Positions 34,566 to 45,462 of a stretch of 64,000 nucleotides of DNA are shown here, piece by piece. This DNA is from Malaya genurostris (lineage: Eukaryota; Arthropoda; Insecta; Diptera; Culicidae), in contig NC_080572.1 in the NCBI RefSeq assembly GCF_030247185.1, positions 90,385,435 through 90,449,434 of the forward strand, read 5' to 3'. Under the pieces are notes generated by a model. It was not told the DNA's origin, made no database searches, and saw only the letters and a program-made list of their open reading frames with translations. Position numbers and translations under genes: made by a program. How positions within the stretch are numbered: the stretch's first letter is position 1; the number at the start of each line of letters is the position of its first letter.

Positions 34566-34807
34566 TTTTGTTGCTTATTTTAACCATCCGAACCTCAATA
34601 AACTGCAAGTGGCCTTATAATTTTGAAAAGCCATTTTTTCTTAAAAACGTTCTATCACAAAAGTTTTTCAGCGAAATCAATCAACTCTTGGACTCACATT
34701 CGTGTTTTGCAATCTAATTTCATGTTCCATCGAAAAAAATCCTAAAACTATTCTTTTTTTGTATCTTGAAATTTTTGGGTGGCCTTATAATTTTGAAAAG
34801 GTCTGTA

Positions 34808-35235
34808 TCAACAGTTGATTTGTATAACAATTTGTGTTATTTTGAGATATTTAATGAACAAAAACAGTTGAAAATTGAAACTTATGATAACAATTATAAG
34901 ACTCATGATAAAGTTCATTGATTGAAAAAATGAGTAGCTTCATATCGAAATATAATGATCAGAATTTCAAAAAACTAAAAGAAGAAATCAGATCACTGAA
35001 TAAATTATTCATTTAACAAAAAAAAAAATTTCAACAATTTTGGATTGAAACTATGCTAAAAGTTAGCTGGGATATAGTTTTTGTGTGTTAAATTTGCTAT
35101 CTAATATTTTACAACTATTGTTATAAATTTCTGCTTTTGAACTTATATCAATTATATTAAATTCAATAATAATTGTGATACAAACGTTACAAAATTTGTT
35201 ACGATTTTGTTCCCGCTAGAGACTTTCTTGTTATG
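34808..35235. other. AT-rich spacer between transposon fragments
   Basis: No gene. It contains recurring ATAACAA/TTTGTTA motifs similar to sequence just left of the Tc1-like element (33345-33370), so the element probably landed in an older AT-rich repeat. Confidence 0.4.
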
Positions 35236-35490
35236 ATTATGTTTGGAATCCAATATTGAAGCATTTATTTGTGAAATACCGGCCGATATGTTGGAGAGAG
35301 TGTGCCAAAATTGGACCTTGCGCATGGGCCACCTAAAGCGGAACCCCGAGCAATATTTGCATGAAATCATCTTCAAACATGAAATTATATTGATCGTTGT
35401 ATCGATTTTAATAAAGATTACATCCATTTTCTCGATTCATTTGTGTTTCTTTTTGAAATTCTAATCCTATGCCTCTTAAAAAATCACCTT
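35236..35490 (+). pseudogene. DD41D mariner 3' end: transposase C-terminus and terminal repeat
   Basis: The frame SNIEAFICEIPADMLERVCQ, NWTLRMGHLKRNPEQYLHEI, IFKH matches the C-terminus of DD41D transposases (compare EEIRAIPAEMLEKVAQNWTF at 44450-44510). It is followed by CTCTTAAAAAATCACC (about 35475-35490), the same terminal repeat as at 44659-44675. The 5' part is missing. Confidence 0.75.
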
Positions 35491-36730
35491 GAATTCGTTT
35501 ATACACCTATCACAGCTATTCCCATCAGTTCACTGAATCAAACAACCCCAAATATATAAAACATTTTTCCACACGCACTGTACGAAATAATAAGCTGTAA
35601 ATACGGCTTAAAATATAATCATTTACTAATTTGAAAGTGAATACATTGTTACATCATAAATCCGCAGAACTAAACGAATTCATTTCAATGTTAATTCCAG
35701 ATTTTTTATTATGATGATGTTCTCCGATTGCAGTGGTATAAATATACAATATCAGGTCGTTTTAATTTCAACAAAGTTGAGCACCACTTCATACACGGAT
35801 CGACCGAAAGCTCTGCGCTTAATTCGTATTATTGTTTTAGAATTAGTTTATTATAATAACAAAATTTCCAGAATATCTTTTAAATTAGTTGAAATTCAGA
35901 ATTTACTTTTCTGAAATAATTCTTGTATTTAGAGAATGTGTTTAGTTGGCGAATATCCTGGACACAAACCAGCAATATTTCAATCCAACACAAAATTCTC
36001 ATTGACAACTAATTTGGGATTAAAATCTGAAAATTTGACTCTATTTATCTATCATCATCATTGCTGAAAGACAAGAGGCACAAAGAAAACAAAAATGAAA
36101 TTGGTTTTATTAACAAGTTTCTTAGCCAAAAACTCATGAGAAGTGTCAAAGGAAAATAATCCATTAAAAAGCTAAAAAGGACAGTCTTGTTGAAACTGCT
36201 TGCAAATTGTTTTGATGTTTTTCGTATTTGTTGTGAAGTATACATATTTAAATTTCTAAACCGATATGCAAAAATGCCGTAAACTCTTAGTGGAAAGTGT
36301 ATTCATTCAGAATTTGTGCGCATTTGAAGCGATAGTGCGTAATCAAGTTTTTACGTGGAACAGTGAAGTGAGTTCCGAATGTTGCACTCTAATTGTATAT
36401 GTCAAATAAAGTTATTTTTTCTTCTCCCTTCCTGTATTCGTTTTTTGTTTTCTGAGTGCTCAAAGTTTTCAGTGAGAGAGTCGATTTCGCGAAGTCGAAT
36501 GAAGAAAACAACGATTTAGAAGAAAAAGTGTTTAAAAAGAAGTTTACACAGATAAAATTTATGAATTTTACATGTGACATAAATCTACAAACAATATAAT
36601 TCACAACTACTTGATTTTTCAAATGACGCAATATTCCACGCGCACAAAATTTTACATGTTCCGAGTGTAATTTGCACTCGGCTACCAATTACCGCTGTTT
36701 GGATTTATATGTATCAATTATTCAACCAGC
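35491..36730. other. AT-rich spacer, no gene seen
   Basis: Short incidental frames only. About 36540-36700 shares TTTTACATGT and AAATTTATG motifs with 36870-36960 and with 58700-58765, probably pieces of an unclassified dispersed repeat. Confidence 0.4.
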
Positions 36731-36734
36731 AGAT

Positions 36735-36835
36735 ATGTGCTTCTGTGGTTCAGTCGATTGAACGATGTGCTTTGTGATCTAATGTTCCTTGGATCAAGTC
36801 CCGCTGTTGCTATTGATCTTCTATTTTTTATTTCA
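36735..36835 (+). mobile_element. tRNA-like fragment, possible SINE
   Basis: CTTCTGTGGTTCAGTCGATT resembles a tRNA D-arm/box A and CTTGGATCAAGTCCCGC a T-arm/box B, about 55 bp apart, followed by AT-rich sequence. No A-rich tail or TSD could be fixed. Confidence 0.3.
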
Positions 36836-37594
36836 TTCCAGTTCAAAATATGTAGTTTTCAAATCACACAATTTTACATGTTCTTGAATATAAATTTATG
36901 TGAAATATGACGCTCCTTTTATGTGCATCTTATAAGATGTAAAATCACATGATTTTTTCGAACTGTGTATGTTTCGTTTATGTCTTTTCCTCCAATACAA
37001 CATCGTGTCTAAACTTGCCAATATAGAAAAGACAACCGCGACTGAAATTTTTTTTTCGGTAGTAATGTGCCATCTGGTGGCTAGTAGTCATTACGGTGTT
37101 ACCGTTTTTTCGGTGACAAGGCGCCATATAGCTGCAGATTGCAGAAGCCAATTCAACCATTCATGTTGATTGAAAACAACATTTTATTTTTTTAATTCAA
37201 CTAAAAATCTAAACTAGTTGAATGGAAATGGAGTGTGCCTTAGATAAGAAATGACATCACGTTCAATTGGTGAATTCAACTAAAAAAATAGCCATTAAGG
37301 GAATTAAGGGAATGAGAATTAAAATATCTAAATTAACAAAAGTAAGATTTTTTTAGTTGTCTCAAAAAATAACTAATTAAAATCAACTAATTTTTTCGCC
37401 AAAATGTCGATTTCGGTCTGTCAGTGTACCATTTGAATGTGAAAACGATAAGCTTGATTCTAATTCTGCACAGAGCTTGAAACGGATTTTTATTTTGATC
37501 GCCGTATTGTTTTTAGAGGATATTTTATTTAATTAGAAAAAAAAACTACTTTTAAAATACAGAAAAGCTCACACCTCCAAGTGGAGATCATGCT
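36836..37594. other. AT-rich spacer, no gene seen
   Basis: It contains the second part of a loosely repeated TTTACATGT/AAATTTATGTGAAAT block (36870-36960) and several near-repeats of TAGTTGAATT/AATTCAACTAAA. No coding support. Confidence 0.4.
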
Positions 37595-38330
37595 CAATTA
37601 TTTATTCAATTGTATGCTAACGCAAACCATTAAATAACTATTGAACCGGAAGTCTGATCCAGATGAAATTCATGAATATCGTATGGGACCACGAGACCTT
37701 TCATTTGAATCTAAGTTTGTGGAAATCGATCAAACCATCGCTGAGAAAAATGAATGAGATTCACGTTGGGATGTAATACCTCTATTTCGGGTGCTTCCGG
37801 AACCCGAAACCGAGCAACAGGAAAGCCCGAATCAGTTTGTTTAGCTGCCTACTGATAATAACTATCGATTTGTGTAGTTTTGAGGACAGTTTAGAAAATT
37901 ATTCACGGTTTTTGTTTCACCGCTTTAAGTGACGTTGTACCCTATAATTCCATAAGCGGAAGTCGGATCCGGATGAAATTCAGGAATTTCGTATGGGACC
38001 ACGAGACCTTCCATTTGAAATTTTCCTAGTTTGTCATAGTCGGTTCAGCCATCTCCTTTTTTGTATCATAGCCATCATATTTATGGACATTTTTACACAT
38101 ATCACCCTGTTATTCCGGTACTGTAATCTAGATGAAAATAAAACTTTTACATTGAAAGATGAATCCTTTCATTTGAATCTAACTCCAATCATCTTTTGCG
38201 TTACAACACATACATAAACACACAGACCTTTTGCGATCTCGAGGAACTGAGTCGAATGGTACACTCGTTTCACAAGTCGTTTTTCACAGTGACTGCATAT
38301 ACGTTTTTTCGATTATAAAGGTTTTAAACT
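37595..38330 (+). repeat. Dispersed repeat R, copy with internal duplications
   Basis: It shares the ordered R motifs and contains the module twice: CGGAAGT(C)GGATC..GATGAAATTCA followed by CGTATGGGACCACGAGACC appears near 37650 and again near 37960. The right end carries GAGGAACTGAGTCGAATGG and CAAGTCGTTTTTCACAGTGA. It provides an unoccupied site for the TTAA MITE at 25792. Confidence 0.65.
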
Positions 38331-38344
38331 TGTTGTCACTTCCC

Positions 38345-38450
38345 TTTTAAGTCAGAAAATTGGCGAGACTAGAAATTGAACCCAGGTTGGCTACGTGGAA
38401 GGCAATGGTTCTACTCCTCACGCAGTTCCCATCCCCAATGGCTCACCATT
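38345..38450 (-). mobile_element. tRNA-like fragment, possible SINE (minus strand)
   Basis: On the minus strand GAACTGCGTGAGGAGTAGAA, ACCATTGCCTTCCACGTAGC and CCTGGGTTCAATTTC read like the anticodon and T-arm (box B) part of a tRNA. No complete cloverleaf is present. Confidence 0.3.
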
Positions 38451-38605
38451 TCTATACGAGAAAGACAAAAATCACGGTTAGAAATATAAAATTGAATCAT
38501 TGAAGAAGAATATAACTTTACGGGGTTTACGTATACAAAAGGTATGAGTGAACCGCAACCTGTATGATTAAATAGACAGATTAGAAACAAAACATAAATC
38601 TTATA

Positions 38606-39824
38606 AAAACTGTCCCAGAAAGTATAGACGCAAAGAAAAACCGCTGCCATTTCGCAATGGTTCCGAATCTGTCAATTTTTATGACTGCGTCACGTTGTTT
38701 GCACTCTTCTCTAACCACTTGTGCAGTTGTTTATTCGTTTTCATTAGTTTGTTTCGAAATGCGTGGACTATCAGCAGAACAACGTCGAAAAATTGTATAC
38801 AAATGGTGCACAGAACGCGGACTGTCACTGAGAAAGATAGCAAAAATGGAAGGAGTAAGTGAAAAAGCCGTGCGAAATGCAATCAGGAAGTTTGGTGAGG
38901 TTAACACCTTTGAGGATAAACCGAAAACGGGTCGAAAAAAAGGTCCTGCTAACCCTCAGTTGGATAATCGTATACTGGAGGCGTTCGAGCAAAAGAAGGA
39001 GGTTTCAGTTCGGGATGTGGCCAAAAAAGTGGCCACTTCGAAGTCAAATGTGCTTCGTGCTAAAGAACGTTTGAATCTTCGAACCTATAAGAAGCAGAAA
39101 CAACCAAAACGTAGTCCGAAACAAGAAGCATCGATCAGGCCGAGGGTTCGAAAGCTGTACAATACGATTCTTGCTGGAAATTTGAACTGCATAATCATGG
39201 ACGACGAAACCTACGCGAAACTCGATTACAAATCCTTGCCGGGACCACATTATTATATGGTGCGAGAAGGGCAAGTGTTAAACCAGTCCGAGACATCGAT
39301 TGAAGTCGAAAAATTTGGTAAGAAAGCTATGGTCTGGCAAGCAATTTGTAGCTGCGGTAAGATTTCGAAACCCTTCATCACCACTGCTTCAATGAACAGC
39401 GAAATATACATCAAGGAATGTTTACAAAAACGATTTCTACCCATGATTCGAAGCCACAAGGATCCTGTTGGCTTCTGGCCAGATCTTGATTCTTGCCACT
39501 ACTCGAAATCAACGGTAGAATGATATACTGCCAAAAATGTCACTTTCGTCCCTAAAGACATGAATCCACCAAATTGCCCACAACTTCGACCAATTGAGGA
39601 ATTTTGGGCATTCACGAAGGCACATCTTAGAAAACATGTCTCGGCAGCCGAAACCATTCAACAGTTCGAGCAAATGTTGTAATGGCTAAGTAGCAAATGT
39701 TGAGAATAATATTCTGTTTTTGTAGTCTAATATTATCAGTATATCGAATAAAATTTGAATATCTAACACTTGTCAATTATTTACAGCGAAATCAAAGTGC
39801 GTCCATACTTTCTGGAACAGTCTT
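38606..39824 (+). mobile_element. DD37E mariner-type transposon, copy 1
   Basis: 1219 bp, flanked by TA (38604-38605, 39825-39826). Inverted ends: AAAACTGTCCCAGAAAGTAT and, inverted from the right, AAGACTGTTCCAGAAAGTAT, extending to GACGCA. It carries a nearly complete transposase with one nonsense codon and a 3' deletion. ITmD37E elements with these features are known from mosquitoes. Relatives lie at 42828-43525 and 52351-53638. Confidence 0.88.
38759..39682 (+). pseudogene. DD37E transposase with one nonsense codon
   Basis: The ATG at 38759 gives MRGLSAEQRRKIVYKWCTER and an HTH segment (SLRKIAKMEGVSEKAVRNAI), a GRKKGP AT-hook-like linker, and a second HTH (EVSVRDVAKKVATSKSNVLR). The catalytic domain follows: IIMDDETY (first D), FWPDLDSCHYSKS (second D) and LRPIEEFW (E), with 37 residues between the second D and the E. 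TGA at 39521-39523 interrupts after SKSTVE (relatives have TGG). The C-terminus is shortened by a deletion joining FEQ to MLQ just before TAA at 39680-39682. Otherwise it is open, so inactivation is recent. Confidence 0.88.
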
Positions 39825-39826
39825 TA

Positions 39827-41900
39827 CATTTTGTATACGATAATTGTTCAAATTTCGTGTGAACCTCTCTTAAGAGCTATTTCCATAATCTGCACTCTTA
39901 TATTTGCATATTTTTCCCCATACGAATCAAACTAACATGAACCATGTTTAAATATGCTCAAAATAGAATGCATTTTGCTGATCCAAACGAGCACAAATAT
40001 TGATTTAATTTATATTACATCGACAACATACCATTCTCATGGGTTTTCGGTTTTTGATCAACATCTTAAATTTAAATAGAACAACATCGAACCAATCCAA
40101 GACATCGCACCAGACAGAAGTAGCATTTCAAACTTTTATTTTTCCTTCCATTTTCTACATGGAACAACAAAACACAATCACTTCTAGATCACCGTTGGCT
40201 CCAAGAATCTATTGGATGTTGGCATATACATACGGGCTTTGATTTTAACGATTCTGTAGCATTCTGTAGGGCTAGGTTAGTTTCATCCAATTAGGAGTCT
40301 ACTGCAGTGTACAACTATCAGTAACACCCATCCGGTGTCCATGGTCGGCTGTAAGTGCCACGACAAACGACTCGGTACTTTTCCGGTGTTTCAAACTAAT
40401 AATTACATCGATCCAATCGTTTCACGGATTGGTCTCACTTCATGCTGTTTCAATTCACTACAAATTAAGCGCAAACTGCACACTAACACAACACGGTCTT
40501 CTTCGTCTACTCAACGTGAAGCCCATATGGAACTACTTATTGATCGGTGACACCTAGCGCATGCTCGCAAAGATCTCGGTTAAGTTAGCGTTTCTTTCAG
40601 GGTGACTCGACGCTTCAGTCAACGCTCATTATGCTTCAATCAGATGGCCGAACACACGCGGTGGAAGAACGTTTCAATTCAATGCAAAGACCGCAACCAC
40701 CGATATTGGCTGTAGCACTAATTTCTTCCTCAGTTTCCACTCAATTAGGCGTTACGGCACTTGGCACCATGTCCGAAAGATCTTTGGAACGGTTCGTTGA
40801 ATCTCTTGGCCCAAACCGCTGGCGGCGAGAGAAAATATGCCTCTCGACTCGACACGACACTATCTCGCGAAGTTAATCAATCTTTTCATTATTTCTTTGC
40901 AAATGGGCTGCGAAAGGCTAAACTATGCGGTTTGCGGTCGCTTTCGCAATACGCGGATAATCACCGGAATCGAATTCTGTTCACTGTACCAACAGGCCCA
41001 CAATCACTTGTTCTTTGGTATTTTTTTTTGCATATAAACAGATCTTCCAGTATTGGATTTCCGAACATTGCCCATGTTCAAGGCGTAGAACTTTTACACA
41101 CTAGGCAGCACCAATGGATTTTATTGCAAATTTTATGAGGTTCCATTTCCAAGGCTACCTTACGGACCGTCGTGACCGGAAACTGTCCGCCCTAGTCACA
41201 GTTGGTACACGATCAATTGTTGCATATAGGAGTCGTGCGAGCGAAAATGGGTCCACATACAATCGTCATTCTATGATTATTCGTAATAGTTGGGTCGCGA
41301 TAATCTATCATTATTAGTTCGAGTGGCCTCAAAAACCACCTTCGGTTGCTGGTCTGTCATGATGTAACGATGCACTTAAACAAATTTCGTGTACCCAAAA
41401 AGTCCACAATCGATCAATTTAATTGTTACACACTGACATTATTGGCGCGCACATTCGAATCGAAGATGATGGCTTCGATAATAATTCGCGGGAAACCATC
41501 CACGAGTGGTTCAAACACTGTACGATCCACGATCAGCAATAGCCATGCCCTAACGAAACTAACGTCTAGCCAGTGCAAACCCCGTAGGCGAACTGAAACA
41601 CCAGAAATTGAAATAAATTGAAGTCGAGCCACCCGTTGTTTACTGCTGTTTTGTTTATGTTTTCCACCAAAGCCCCCCAATAGAAAAAGAACCGCAGCGT
41701 TCGGTTCATTGGATTGTGGGTTGGTAGGCTGTCGGCTTTTCTCTGAGTAGCAAATGAGCCACGACACTCACTCTTCTTTCACAACAAACGCACGAAACCG
41801 GGGTGAGCCTTTCTCACGAGCGTGAGGTCTAATAGGAGTGCACTTTTCACCCACTTCATTATATGTAGCTGGTTATTCTGGCTAGTGACATTAGAAGCAA
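39827..41900. other. Repeat-poor interval, GC-richer from about 40100 to 41850; no gene identified
   Basis: About 40100-41850 differs from its surroundings: higher GC, many CG dinucleotides, no recognised transposon. Several overlapping frames of 60-125 codons occur on both strands (for example 40761-41138 plus, 41426-41767 minus), but none shows a known motif or consistent coding signal. It may be a promoter/5' UTR region or enhancer of a gene outside the window, or a non-coding RNA exon. I cannot choose between these. Confidence 0.35.
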
Positions 41901-42827
41901 TTTTTTGCTTGTTGATAGAGACAATTTTCCCAGTATTGATGAGTTTTGGAGCGGAGCAATAATTTGTGCTGAAGATTTGTTAGCCGAGTAAGGTGCAGAG
42001 TCGGTTGCGCCTGTTGTGCACGTAATGATCGCGGAAGGGCTATGGGAAAATGCTGGATCAGGAAATCAAATTAAAAGAATTACTAAATTCCAATCTTTCT
42101 ATAACTTATAAAATTGGAATTAAACGATAAAAATTTATGTAAGCACTAAACGCGCCAATCGTTGAATTAGTAATTTATCAAATTAAATAAGCTGAATTAA
42201 TAAGCTAAACATTAGTTATAAATTCAATGGCGTTCAATACACGAACTTTTATAAAAATAGATACTTGAAAAAAAAACAACTGTTTTAGAAATGTAAGACT
42301 TAAACCAATGCGTCTTAAAGCTACTTGAAAACACCTGTTAAAAGACGAGTTTAAAAAACATTTCAAATGACAGCAGTCATTCAATCGTGTGATTGAATAT
42401 AAACTCGATACTCGACAGGTCACGAGAAAATCAACTAATCTGTTAGAAAGTGGATAAGGCTCAAAAAGCTAAAAATGCTAAAGCAATGCATATTTACTAA
42501 CTACTGGAATATAACTAACAGAAAAGAAGGTGCAGTGCAGTGCATGTGAAAACGCACATTGAATAACTAACATAATACTTTCAACGTTCCACTGGAACGG
42601 GCGAGTTTCTTCTATTTTTAAAATCACTAAATTGAAAAAAATTGGTTTCCGTATAGTACATTAGTAGTTAGATCGGAAAATAGTTATAATAAATTGGGCT
42701 AGCTCCTGAATAACCAAGCCTAAATTGGTGAAAGATAAAAAGTGTTCTACAAATAGCAGAAATTTCTCGTCTGCTTAGCGGTTTATGTTGAACTGCTAGG
42801 TGACATAACAGTTCAATATAATATAAC
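41901..42827. other. AT-rich spacer, no gene seen
   Basis: No supported gene or repeat. The right edge is the abrupt 5' truncation point of the next DD37E copy. Confidence 0.4.
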
Positions 42828-43525
42828 AGACGACGAAACCTACGTGAAACTCGATTATAAATCCTTGCCGGGACCCCAATATTATACGGTGCGAGAAGGG
42901 CAAGTGTTAAACCAGTCCGAGACACCGATTGATGTCGAAAAATTTGGTAAGAAAGCTATGGTCTGGCAAGCAATTTGTAGCTGCGGTAAGATTTCGAAAC
43001 CCTTCATCACCACTGCTTCAATGAACAGCGAAATATACATCAAGGAATGTTTACAAAAACGACTTCTACCCACGATTCGAAGCCACAAGGATCCTGTTGT
43101 CTTCTGGCCAGATCTTGCTTCTTGCCACTACTCGAAATCAACGGTAATATGGTTTACTACCAAAAATGTCTCTTTCGTCCCAAAAGACATGAATCCACCA
43201 AATTGTCCACAACTTCGACCAATTGAGGAATTTTGGGCATTAACGAAGGCACATCTTAGGAAACATGTCTCGGCAGCCGAAACCATTCAACAGTTCGAAA
43301 AAGATTGGAAAAAAGTGTCAAAACAAGTCTGTACGGAATTTAATGAGGAACGTTCGCAAGAAGGTGCGCCAGCTAGTCTACAATGGCTAAGTAGCAAATG
43401 TTGAGAATAATATTCTGTTGTTGTAGTCTAATATTATCAGTATATCGAATAAAATTTGAATATTCAACACTTGTGAATTATTAACAGCGAAATCAAAGCG
43501 CGTCCATACTTTCTCGAACAGTCTT
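42828..43525 (+). mobile_element. DD37E mariner-type transposon, copy 2, 5'-truncated
   Basis: It contains only the part from the first catalytic Asp region to the right inverted repeat (GTCCATACTTTCTCGAACAG then TCTT), followed by TA (43526-43527). The left end, N-terminal HTH domains and left repeat are absent. Confidence 0.8.
42831..43404 (+). pseudogene. DD37E transposase, catalytic half only, frame intact
   Basis: The frame enters at DDETYVKLDYKSLPGPQYYT and runs without a stop through FWPDLASCHYSKS (D) and LRPIEEFW (E) to CNGMAE-like-free C-terminal residues ending QWLSSKC. The second D to E spacing is 37 residues. Its C-terminus (FEKDWKKVSKQVCTEF) shows what copy 1 has deleted. Lacking the DNA-binding half, it is inactive. 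Confidence 0.82.
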
Positions 43526-43559
43526 TAATCCGAATGCTTGAAGTCTACAAAGCTAGGTT

Positions 43560-43745
43560 CATTTGAAAGCAGCACTTCTGGTTCCGGAAATATAATATAG
43601 AAATGATGTAACCCATCTTTTCCATCAATTTCCTAGGAGATGACTAAACCAATTCAACATGTTTAGACACTTTTGCGAGCTACTATTGATTCATTAATCA
43701 AGCTCGAAATTCAAATAGTTGTTGCTTCCGGTTCCCAAAATATAA
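43560..43745. repeat. R-like repeat fragment
   Basis: GGTTCCGGAAATATAATATA and TTCATTTGAAAGCAGC motifs and CTTCCGGTTCCCAAAATATA resemble internal modules of repeat R, but order and orientation are broken. The assignment is weak. Confidence 0.3.
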
Positions 43746-43747
43746 TA

Positions 43748-44678
43748 AAAGGTGATTTTTTTGAGGTTAGGATTTTCATGCATTAGTATTTGCTCAGATT
43801 TTTTGAGGTTATGATTTTCATGCATTATTATTTGCTCAGTATGCTCTGACATTTCATCATGAATAGACTTACTAACGAGCAACGCTTGCAAATCATTGAA
43901 TTTTATTACCAAAATCAGTGTTCGGTTCGAAATGTGTTTCGCGCTTTACGCCCGATTTATGGTCTACATAATTCTGGTTGAATGGCTACGTAAATAAGCA
44001 AAATTGCCGCATTTGGAGTGAAGAGCAACCAGAAGGCGTTCAAGAACTGCCCATGCATCCCGAAAAATGCACTGTTTGGTGTGGTTTGTACGCTGGTGGA
44101 ATCATTGGACCGTATTTTTTCAAAGATACTGTTTGACGCAACGTTACAGTGAATGGCGATCGCTATCGTTCGATGCTAACAAACTTTTTGTTGCCAAAAA
44201 TGGAAGAACTGAACTTGGTTGACATGTGGTTTCAACAAGATGGCGCTACATGCCACACAGCTCGCGATTCTATGGCCATTTTGAGGGAAAACTTCGGAGA
44301 ACAATTCATCTCAAGAAATGGACCGGTAAGTTGGCCACCAAGATCATGCGATTTGACGCCTTTAGACTATTTTTTGTGGGGCTACGTCAAGTCTAAAGTC
44401 TACAGAAATAAGCCAGTAACTATTCCAGCTTTGGAAGACAACATTTCCGAAGAAATTCGGGCTATTCCGGCCGAAATGCTCGAAAAAGTTGCCCAAAATT
44501 GGACTTTCCGAATGGACCACCTAAGACGCAGCCGCGGTCAACATTTAAATGAAATTATCTTCAAAAAGTAAATGTCATGTACCAATCTAACGTTTAAAAT
44601 AAAGAACCGATGAGATTTTGCAAATTTTATGCGTTTTATTGTTTAAAAAAGCTCTCAAGCTCTTAAAAAATCACCCTG
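43748..44678 (+). mobile_element. DD41D mariner-type element, internal-deletion derivative
   Basis: 931 bp flanked by TA (43746-43747, 44679-44680). The right terminal repeat inverted reads GGGTGATTTTTTAAGAGC and the left GGTGATTTTTTTGAGG. A direct duplication of TTTTTTGAGGTTA(G/T)GATTTTCATGCATTA lies just inside the left end. It carries both ends of a transposase gene with the middle removed. Confidence 0.8.
43859..44571 (+). pseudogene. DD41D transposase, internally deleted
   Basis: The N-terminus MNRLTNEQRLQIIEFYYQNQ..FRALRPIYG is followed after a deletion by NKQNCRIWSEEQPEGVQEL, PMHPEKCTVWCGLYAGGIIG, then a TGA (44134-44136). The frame is open again from about 44137 to TAA (44569-44571): WFQQDGATCHTARDS holds the second catalytic Asp and CDLTPLDYFLWGYVKSKVYR the third, 41 residues apart (DD41D). 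The C-terminus is HLRRSRGQHLNEIIFKK. The HTH linker and first catalytic Asp region are missing, so it cannot transpose itself. Confidence 0.85.
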
Positions 44679-44689
44679 TAGTATAAAGA

Positions 44690-45460
44690 CACAACCGACA
44701 AAGTGTACTTATCTCCGCTCAATTTTCTCGGAATACAATGAATCGATTTCAACAATTTTAGGCTCGTTCGACAATTTTATTGAGGTCGAGGTCGACATAT
44801 TTTTTTTAGAAAATGAGCAATGATTAAATTCAAATGCCTTTTTAAGACAAAGTTTATAGGAAATTTGACTGAAATCTAAAAGTTTGATTGAAATCTGAGA
44901 TTAGGCTGCAATTATATGTTCGAGTTAGCGCGAAATTCGTCAATAATAAACTCTTTTCGAAAGAAGTTCTCGATTAACAAGTTTGTAAAATTAAATAAAA
45001 TCTCCTCGTAAATAGAAACAAAACCATTATTTAACTTGATTTTTTTCAGTGTAGTGTCAACCGACTTTTGAACCGGGGGGGCCGAGTGTCATATACCATT
45101 CGACTCAGTTCCGACTTCCGGTTCCGGAGTTATGGGTAAAATAAATTAATATATGTGTTCTAATTTTTCTCATAGATGGCGCGACCGATTTCCACAAACT
45201 TCAACACAACTTAGGTTCAAATAAAAGGTCCTGTGGTCCAATACGTAATTCCTGAATTTCATCTGGATCCGGAAATATAGGGTAAAGTATGTTAAAAATT
45301 TTATACCATCACTGAAAAGGGCGAAAAACCGTAAAAAGTTTTCTAAAACGACCTCAAATCTTCTCCAATTGATAGTTTTTATCAGTAGACGATCAAACAA
45401 ACCGATTTCGGTTATTCTTTTAAGAATCGAATTATTTTGAAGAATACCACAGTATTATAT
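44690..45460 (-). repeat. Dispersed repeat R, minus-strand copy
   Basis: From about 45060 the reverse strand shows the R modules: GGACCACAGGACCTTTTATT, TGAAATTCAGGAATTACG, ACTTTACCCTATATTTCCGG and CAGTGATGGTATAAAATTTT. The left 44690-45050 part is more diverged and its membership uncertain. Confidence 0.55.
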
Positions 45461-45462
45461 AG

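Larger units (their letters stand above)
33376..34805 (+). mobile_element. Tc1-like (DD34E) transposon with paired inner and outer terminal repeats
   Basis: 1430 bp flanked by TA (33374-33375, 34806-34807), ends CAGACCTTTTCAAAATTATA and its inverse. A 22-bp core (TTTTCAAAATTATAAGGCCACC or close) occurs twice at the left (33382, 33527) and, inverted, twice at the right (34609, 34779). This is the IR/DR arrangement of several Tc1-like groups. It contains a decayed transposase (33625-34565). Confidence 0.85.
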
